A stretch of DNA of 64,000 nucleotides from Cycas panzhihuaensis. Its lineage: Eukaryota > Cycadophyta. The notes under the pieces were generated by a model. It saw nothing but the letters and a program-made list of their open reading frames with translations, did no database searches and was not told the origin of the DNA. The first letter of the stretch is position 1. Every line of letters starts with the position of its first letter. The position numbers and the translations under genes were made by a program. This document shows positions 53,722 through 64,000 of this stretch, piece by piece. Where the stretch lies: positions 166,539,741 to 166,603,740 of the forward strand of contig CM041465.1 in NCBI GenBank assembly GCA_023213395.1. The letters are read 5' to 3'.

Positions 53722-53912
53722 CAGCGGCAGCATATGGCGCACCATGCTGCATGTACAGCGCATATTTACACGACACACACATATACACACATGTATATAC
53801 ATGATGTGCTCATATGTTCATACATACACATACAGCGACACCATAGCATTCCGCTCCGCGCGTTACGGCTGCACGGCACAACAGATATACAGCACAGGAT
53901 GAGGCTACCTGA
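53722..53912. other. GC-bearing island inside the microsatellite
   Basis: This stretch contains GCGGCAGCATATGGCGCACC, TACAGCGCATATTTACACGA and CATTCCGCTCCGCGCGTTAC within an otherwise TA/CA sequence. It has no open frame with a domain and no homology to the arms that I can see. It may be residual unique DNA into which the microsatellite expanded. Confidence 0.7.
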
Positions 53913-54059
53913 CATATATATGACATACATACATATATATATATATACGTATATATATAGATATATACACATATACATACATACATATATATACGTATAA
54001 AATATATATATATATATATACATACATATACAGCAGCAGCATATATTGCTGCATATTAC

Positions 54060-54095
<36 letters not shown>

Positions 54096-54109
54096 ACACA
54101 CATATCCAC

Positions 54110-54143
<34 letters not shown>

Positions 54144-54194
54144 CCATATATACATTATATATATATATATACGCCACGTATATATATATATATA

Positions 54195-54231
<37 letters not shown>

Positions 54232-54305
54232 ACACACATATATATATGATACACATATGCGCATGTATATGCATATATATATGTATATACATATATATAC
54301 ATGTA

Positions 54306-54359
<54 letters not shown>

Positions 54360-54394
54360 CATATACACACATATATACATTTACATATATGTGC

Positions 54395-54427
<33 letters not shown>

Positions 54428-54620
54428 CATATATACATATTACACATATACACATATATATATATACACACACACATAAAGCATATATATATATACATAT
54501 ATACTACAGACATACACACATATCACACACACATGTATGCACACATATACATACACATGCTGCATATATACACACATACACACATATACATATATGCATA
54601 TACATACATAACATATATAT

Positions 54621-54656
<36 letters not shown>

Positions 54657-55099
54657 CCATGTATAACATACACATACATTTATATGCCGGTTACGTTGGC
54701 GAAGACATGCACTGTATGCATGTATGTATGCATATATATACACATACATATATATGTATATATATATATACACAACATATGTATGTATATATATATATAC
54801 ATACATATATATATATATATGTATATGCATACATATATACATATCCATATATATATATACGTATACATACACATATACATATCACATATATACATATATA
54901 TACATATATATATATATACATATATATATACATATATATATATATATGTGCGACATATACATATGTATATATATATACATATATGGCTGCTGCATACATT
55001 ATGGCAAGGAGACATTACACACACACACATACATATATAATATATATATTTATATATACGCTACATATAGAAGACATACATACACATATTACACATATG

Positions 55100-55145
<46 letters not shown>

Positions 55146-56164
55146 TACATATATGTATATACACACATGCATATACATTGCATATATCTATACACACACA
55201 CACATATGCATACATATACACATGGCGTTAAGCGTGGTATGCTATTACAGCAAGTGATACACACATACGTAATATGCAGGATATATATATATATACATAC
55301 ATATATATATACATATGCATATATATATATATGCATACACACACACACATACATATATGTATGTACACATATATGCATATATATATATATATATATATGT
55401 GACACATATATATATGTATACATATACGTATATATATATATATATATATATACATACAGCGTGTGTGTGTGTATGTATTACATACGTATATATACATGTA
55501 TGTATGCACATACATATATGCGTACACACATACACACATATATATATACATACATATGTACATATACATATATACATATATACATATGCCAGCAGCGCGT
55601 CATACATGCGCCACATATATATATATATACATATATATACATGCACATATACATACGTGGCTGCATATGCATGCATACACACGCATATATATGTATACAC
55701 ATATACATAGCACGCATGTATGCACACACACACACACACATACATGCATGCACATACATATATGTATGCACACACACACATATATGCATTACACACATAC
55801 ACACACTACATATATGCATATACGCATGTACATATATATATATTACACGTATGTACACACATATACATATATGTATGGCCACGTCATTGCCACACGACAC
55901 ACATGCACACATATATAGCATAGGTGTGTGTCTGCCTGCGTCTACACACAGCACTGCCACATATATATATACACACATGCACACACACACACACACATAC
56001 ACACACACACACACACATATATATATATGTATTCATCTATATATATATACATACATACATATATATATTCTATATATACACACATATATATATATATATA
56101 TACATACATATATATATACATACATATACATACACACATATATATATATATATACACATACATA

Positions 56165-56197
<33 letters not shown>

Positions 56198-56369
56198 TGC
56201 CGCATATATATTCATACATATACAACATACATAGCCCATATATACATGTATATACACATGTATGTATATACATATATGCATGCACGTATTACATATATAC
56301 ACACACATATTCAGCACACACACATGTCATTGCTGCACATGCATACATGTATATGTATACACATTTGCT

Positions 56370-56407
<38 letters not shown>

Positions 56408-56589
56408 TACATATATATATCTGTAAATATACATATATGTATGTATGTATGTATACGTACATACATACATACACACACACACACACATATGTACATATAT
56501 ATACATATGTATACATATGTATATATATACATACAGGCGTATGTATAAGAGTTTATACATATACACACACATATATATACACGTCATTA

Positions 56590-56715
56590 CACATACACAC
56601 AGTCACGCACACAACAATCAATAACATCAACAATACGTCATCATCATCATCAACACACATATATATGTATCCATCCACATACATACGCTACTGCCACGTC
56701 ATTATTATTATTATT
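56590..56715. repeat. Trinucleotide-bearing island (ATC and ATT repeats)
   Basis: CAACAATCAATAACATCAAC, then (ATC)4 and later (ATT)5 occur between CA runs. It is the only place in the core with trinucleotide repeats of this kind. Confidence 0.7.
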
Positions 56716-56771
56716 ATCCACATACACATATACAGTTATATACATATATACACACACACACAGCATACAGG

Positions 56772-56835
<64 letters not shown>

Positions 56836-56906
56836 TGTATGTATGGCATGTCATGTATGTATGTATATATATATATATAGATATATATATATATATATTA
56901 TTATAT

Positions 56907-56942
<36 letters not shown>

Positions 56943-57323
56943 ATATATTCATATATACACACATATCCATATATATATACATATATATATATGCGATATG
57001 CACACACACACACATACACACATACACACACATATATATATGTATGTATATATGATATATATTTATGCATATATGCATACATTATATACACATATATATA
57101 CATATATACATACATATACATACATATATATATATATATATGTATGCATGTATATATATATATATGTATATACACACACATACATACATATACACACATA
57201 CACATATATATATATATATATACAAGTATATATGTGTATGTACGCATATATGTATACACACATACATATATATATATACACATACACACACATAAATACA
57301 CATATGTGGGTATATATGTATAC

Positions 57324-57378
<55 letters not shown>

Positions 57379-57415
57379 CATATATATATACATACATATA
57401 CACACACACACATAT

Positions 57416-57512
<97 letters not shown>

Positions 57513-57532
57513 GTATGTATGTATGTATATGG

Positions 57533-57563
<31 letters not shown>

Positions 57564-57564
57564 C

Positions 57565-57595
<31 letters not shown>

Positions 57596-57629
57596 TATAT
57601 AATGTATATATATATATATGTATATATGC

Positions 57630-57660
<31 letters not shown>

Positions 57661-57807
57661 TATATGTATATATGTATATATATATATATATGCATATATA
57701 TATATATATAGTCCATTTATCCGCCCATATATATATACATATAGATTACATGACATAGATATCTATATATGTATATATATAGATGATGACAGATAGATAT
57801 CCATATG

Positions 57808-57853
<46 letters not shown>

Positions 57854-57874
57854 CATACATATATTGTTATATAC

Positions 57875-57906
<32 letters not shown>

Positions 57907-57962
57907 GTATATATATACATATATATATATATATACACACACATATATGTATACACATATAT

Positions 57963-58010
<48 letters not shown>

Positions 58011-58014
58011 GTAC

Positions 58015-58135
<121 letters not shown>

Positions 58136-58302
58136 CATTACATATATATATATGTATATACATATATATGTATATGCATACACATATATGTGTGTATATA
58201 TATATATATGTGTATATACATATATATATATACATATATATATATGTATATATATATCATATATATACATACACACACACACACACACATATGTGTATAT
58301 AT

Positions 58303-58367
<65 letters not shown>

Positions 58368-58518
58368 GTTATGTATACATACATACATGTATTATTACAT
58401 ACACACACATACATATACATATATATGTATGTACGCATACATATATATATACACACACACACATATACATATATGTGTATATATATATATCTATATATAT
58501 ACACACATATACACACAC

Positions 58519-58553
<35 letters not shown>

Positions 58554-58634
58554 TGCATATATATATATACATATATGTATATATATATATATATATACAT
58601 GTATATATATATGTATGTATGTATATATATATGT

Positions 58635-58676
<42 letters not shown>

Positions 58677-58811
58677 GTTTGTTATATATGCATGTATACA
58701 TATACATACATATTCATGCATATACATACATGTACGGGCTTGCATGTATATATGTATGTATATATATATATGTATATACATATACACATGCATGCATGCA
58801 TACATACATAT

Positions 58812-58842
<31 letters not shown>

Positions 58843-59099
58843 TGTATTACGTATATACATATGTGTGTGTGCTGTGCATACATTGCACATACACACATTA
58901 TATACATATATATATGCATACGCCACACACACATATATATGTACATACATACATATATATATAAACATATGCACATATTCATACATACATATATATATAT
59001 ATATAGATATATATATATATATACATATACATATAGCATATATACATATACACACGCCATTACACACACACATATATATATACACACACACACACACAT

Positions 59100-59148
<49 letters not shown>

Positions 59149-59316
59149 CATACATATACACACACATATATGCACATGTACATACATATACAGATATATA
59201 TATATGTATGTATATATACAGATATATACATATGTATGTATGTACATATATACATATACATATATATATATACATGCATGTATGTATACATATATATATA
59301 TGTATATATATGTATG

Positions 59317-59361
<45 letters not shown>

Positions 59362-59420
59362 CCATATATATATATATATATATGTATATACATATATATA
59401 TGTATATATATATATATATA

Positions 59421-59470
<50 letters not shown>

Positions 59471-59553
59471 CACACACACACACATACATATATATGTATA
59501 TATATATATACACATATATATATATATATACATATACACACACACATATACAC

Positions 59554-59673
<120 letters not shown>

Positions 59674-59720
59674 GTATGCATATGCATATGTATATGTACG
59701 TATATATATATATATATATA

Positions 59721-59815
<95 letters not shown>

Positions 59816-59837
59816 GTGTGTGCATGCATGTACACAC

Positions 59838-59893
<56 letters not shown>

Positions 59894-59956
59894 GTACATA
59901 TATATCCATATATATATATGTATACATATATATATATATGCATACATATGTATACC

Positions 59957-59990
<34 letters not shown>

Positions 59991-60151
59991 AATATATATA
60001 TATGTATACATATGTACACATACACATATATGCATACATACATGTATGTATACATATATGTATATGTATATATATGCATATATATGTATGTATATATGTA
60101 TATATATATATATACATATATATACATATATATGCATACATATATGCATAC

Positions 60152-60189
<38 letters not shown>

Positions 60190-60199
60190 ATACATACAT

Positions 60200-60231
<32 letters not shown>

Positions 60232-60324
60232 GCATATATATATATGCATATATATATACATATATATATATGTATGTATATATATATATGCACACATATG
60301 CATATATATATATACATATACATA

Positions 60325-60384
<60 letters not shown>

Positions 60385-60466
60385 TATATATATATATATG
60401 CATATATACACATACATATATATATATACATACATATATATATATATATATATACATATATATATG

Positions 60467-60499
<33 letters not shown>

Positions 60500-60541
60500 G
60501 TACATATATACACATACATACATACACACACATATATATAC

Positions 60542-60572
<31 letters not shown>

Positions 60573-60598
60573 CATACACACATATATACATATATATG

Positions 60599-60630
<32 letters not shown>

Positions 60631-60709
60631 CATATACGTATACATACATATACATATACACAGACACTCACACACATAGATATATATCTATATATATATA
60701 TATACACAC

Positions 60710-60790
<81 letters not shown>

Positions 60791-60813
60791 TATATACACA
60801 CATATATATATAC

Positions 60814-60853
<40 letters not shown>

Positions 60854-60901
60854 ATATATATATGTATGTATATGTATATATATATATATATGTATACATA
60901 G

Positions 60902-60948
<47 letters not shown>

Positions 60949-60970
60949 TCTATATATGTATGTATGTATG

Positions 60971-61032
<62 letters not shown>

Positions 61033-61043
61033 TATAGATATAT

Positions 61044-61119
<76 letters not shown>

Positions 61120-61123
<4 letters not shown>

Positions 61124-63729
61124 CATATCATATATTAAATTCAGTGATGATATAAATTTTATTACAATCTATAATGTTCAGATTAAAATCTAAAGTGTTA
61201 TAAATTCTTATATATAATATAATATAATTGTATTATACTTAACTAATATCACTTGAAATTGAATGTTCATATAATTCATATATTTTGAATGTGAATATTT
61301 TAATATAGAACTTTTTTTTCTTTTAAGCTAAATTTTAATTAGTTAAAATTTGTTATCATAACTATATCTTTGTAATAGAAAATATACATAAATATTCGAT
61401 TTTCATAAACAAAAATATAAAATATATTCCCAAACATATAATATTAAAAAAAAAAAAGAAATGCACTTAATATTCAATACTGATCCAAGTATGATATTTT
61501 AATAAATATAAAATAACTCAAAACACACACATTAATGTAATAAATGGAAAATAAAATATATTAATAAATGAAAATTTTCACTATTCTAAATCTACACAAC
61601 ATAAACTTACAAATATTTTAAATAATATGCGAATATATATAATTTATAAAAACTAATAAATAAATCAAAACAAACTCCTTAAAATAATGCCATAAACACT
61701 AAAAGTAAAATTAATCTTAAAAAATAAAAATAAAAAACATATAAACATCAAATATCACACCTATTAGTTTTATGTTAGAGCATAATTTAATATAAATCAC
61801 AACGAATTAATAATAAAATAAGAACATAAAGGCAACCCCTAATAATAAGAACATTCATCTAACAAAAATTAGTAAAAGCCATTAATAATAAGTAACCTTT
61901 TGAATGATAATCTAGACATGCTTATGTAATAATATGACGAGTTAAATATATAAATAAACAAAGAATGGTCATTACTAAAATCTAATATGGAAGGAAAGAC
62001 GAAAATAACATCATATACATACATACATGCATGGTATGTATGTTTGTACACACGTGTGCTTGTATACATGTGCATGTAAAACACAAAAAAAATCAACATA
62101 TACATCAAATACATACCGATAAAATAAAATTACCTATGTCTAATATGCATATGCTTTCACCAAATAAAGATAATTAATGAAAACATATTGTTGAAAATCC
62201 ACGATCCCAATACAAATAAAATATAAACATTAAATCACAATAATACATTGAAAAACACATATCACTAAAATATTGAAAATGACATTCAAATAAATTCATT
62301 AAAGCTCTCTTAATAGTATTTGAATATGAACAAAAGAAGAGAATGTGAATAAAATAAACACATTCAGAGAAATATATACAAACATATAATCATTCATCAA
62401 CATAATATAGATGTTATTCACTAATATAAAGCCCAAATATCTGACAAAAACATGCCAAACATGAACGACTACACTCACAAATTTATAAACATAGTTATGA
62501 CAAAAATATTAACATCAATTAATCACAAATGGACAAATCTAATTGCTAAGTACATGAAACGTGTAATAAAATACATATACCAGTTATATAATTAACTCTC
62601 AATGATAAAAATATGCAATCCATTATAAATAATATAAAACCTAAATAATAAATAAGAAAAAGAAACATGAGGGAGGAACATCTTATTGTTCGAAGAATTG
62701 ATGATTATTTGTTATTTTCTTATTGTGGTAATAATTGTTTTAAGGGACTTTATTAGAAGGATATATGTAGTAGTGCATGAATATTTCATTAATTATATTT
62801 CTCTTTCCTTGAATTGCACACAATTGTATATATTTTTTAAAGAAGCCAATAAATTGTATTCTTGTTTTGTTTCTTATAATAAGCAACAAAAACTAGTAGT
62901 AATTGCTTAGTTATCATACAAGAAAAGTTATGTAAGAATTATGCATTAATATACAAGACACCTTTTTATTCTAAAGACTATTTGCGATATATTATTACAT
63001 GAGTGCTTACACAAGAGAGAATTCTTACTCTTAAATTTGAAGTGTGGTCTAACTTTGAGTATTTTTCAAGACAACCCAGTCATATAGTATATGTGGTGTT
63101 CATAATTGAAACTACTAGTATTGATACTCAAGATACTTCACATTAAAATAATAAAATTTTAACATGATTGATGCTTTAACTATAAAGGTAATGCCCTTTT
63201 TCATAGTGGATTCTCGTACTTATCTTACTAAGTTGGTAGAGTGTTTATGTTCTACTTAGAGGTTCAAATCATCATATAGGGATGCATTTAACCTACATTA
63301 CATATGTTGCTTAGAATAGGTGATACCTTATGTTATAACTATCACTTTAATGATGTGATTTAAAGTGTTTCGAGAAAGGGGAGGAAATAAAATAAAAACT
63401 ATATACCTAAATAATTAAGCACTTGAGTTTCCTATGGAAAATTACAAGTGTGAAGTCTTTGGAAACAAATGAGATGTATGTGTGAGATAATTTGATCCCT
63501 GCAAATAATCATCACTATGAACATAAGAACAAAAAACTTAGTACCTCAATGAACTTAAACCCAGATTCCGTTTTTGGAAGGTTATGTTCCATGCCCTTGA
63601 ACATATAACCTTGGTATCTCGTTGAATTTATACCTAAATTCCTTTTTTTGGAAGGTTATGTTCCATGCGCTTGGACATATACGTGGCTTACATTCAATTG
63701 CTATTATCCCCTCATTATAATAATTGAAA
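61120..63729 (-). repeat. Right arm of the giant inverted repeat
   Basis: Reverse complement of the left arm, about 90 bp longer because of indels. Its inner edge TATATTCCATATCATATATT mirrors the left inner edge at the same point of the sequence. Its outer edge is near 63729 (ATAATTGAAA), but the left counterpart lies at the gap, so the repeat may extend further on the left. Confidence 0.95.
61869..62114 (-). other. Small open frame in the right arm, doubtful
   Basis: Eighty-one codons, the counterpart of 49329-49541, with a different N-terminus caused by indels in a CATACATACATG-rich stretch. The difference between the two N-termini argues against a conserved protein. Confidence 0.15.
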
Positions 63730-64000
63730 AGACAAGGGTTTTTTATAGTCTAAATCATAAAGTCATTAATGTTAGAACATCATTAAAGGGGGGTCCCACG
63801 TAGAGGGCTCATTTCATATTCTTAAAGGAAACAGGGTCTAATGGAGAAGACAAAAGTTCACTCTTACAACAAAACAAACAACTCATTTTTGCAGAGAAAT
63901 TTTATAGAGGCCACCCAAGTGGGGTGTTCAACTTGACAGAGATGATTCAACTAATAAAAAAAGTACATAATGGTAATGCAAAAATCAAAGTTCCAAGTTT
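63730..64000. other. Unique sequence beyond the right arm
   Basis: No gene recognised. It contains GGGGTCCCACGTAGAGGG near 63788 and ends the window. Confidence 0.4.

Overview
This is plant nuclear DNA. Every recognisable protein remnant comes from a retrotransposon family typical of land plants: Ty3/Gypsy, Ty1/Copia and an L1-type LINE with a C-terminal RNase H. Both primer-binding sites match the plant initiator-Met tRNA 3' end. No host gene, tRNA, rRNA or CRISPR array was recognised. High AT content, heavy decay of the elements and roughly 17 kb of microsatellite suggest a large, repeat-rich genome, possibly gymnosperm or another giant plant genome. The species cannot be named from the sequence.

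Layout. 1-8229: a Tat/Athila-like Gypsy relic on the minus strand (Gypsy A). It has a 5' LTR, gag, protease, RT/RNase H, integrase and a 19-bp minisatellite on its 3' side. 8230-11180: Gypsy B (minus), cut inside its RT by the Gypsy A LTR. 11190-12860: Gypsy C (minus), only protease, RT and RNase H. 12860-17900: no recognisable gene, one LTR-like promoter. 17900-23050: a Tat-lineage Gypsy E (plus) that has gag, protease and an RNase H-like end but no RT. 23130-27150: 4 kb of TA/CA/TG microsatellite. 27171-27485: an orphan LTR with TATA box and primer-binding site. 27500-29685: AT-rich, no gene. 29685-30722: microsatellite. 31052-44614: a LINE (plus), split by a complete Gypsy D (minus, 32204-39195) with two LTRs, PBS, PPT and a TCAAA target duplication. 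44800-45830: a Copia RT fragment (plus). 46098-47224: TG-rich microsatellite ending in a 500-N gap.

47725-63729 is the most unusual part. It is a large inverted repeat with arms of about 2.5-2.6 kb, facing each other across 10.9 kb of TA/CA microsatellite. The arms carry long perfectly identical blocks (213 and 166 bp) between visibly diverged stretches. This fits an old palindrome patched by gene conversion, or a giant fold-back element, better than a simple read artefact. The microsatellite core contains a strongly strand-biased ATTAC word and small GC-bearing islands that ordinary TA/CA slippage does not explain.

The coding remnants do not form a pathway. They record successive insertions (A into B, D into the LINE) and C:G to T:A decay, which gives many TAG stops and several catalytic Asp-to-Asn changes. 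The very long Tyr-Ile type reading frames inside the microsatellites are artefacts of a stop-free repeat and are not annotated as genes.
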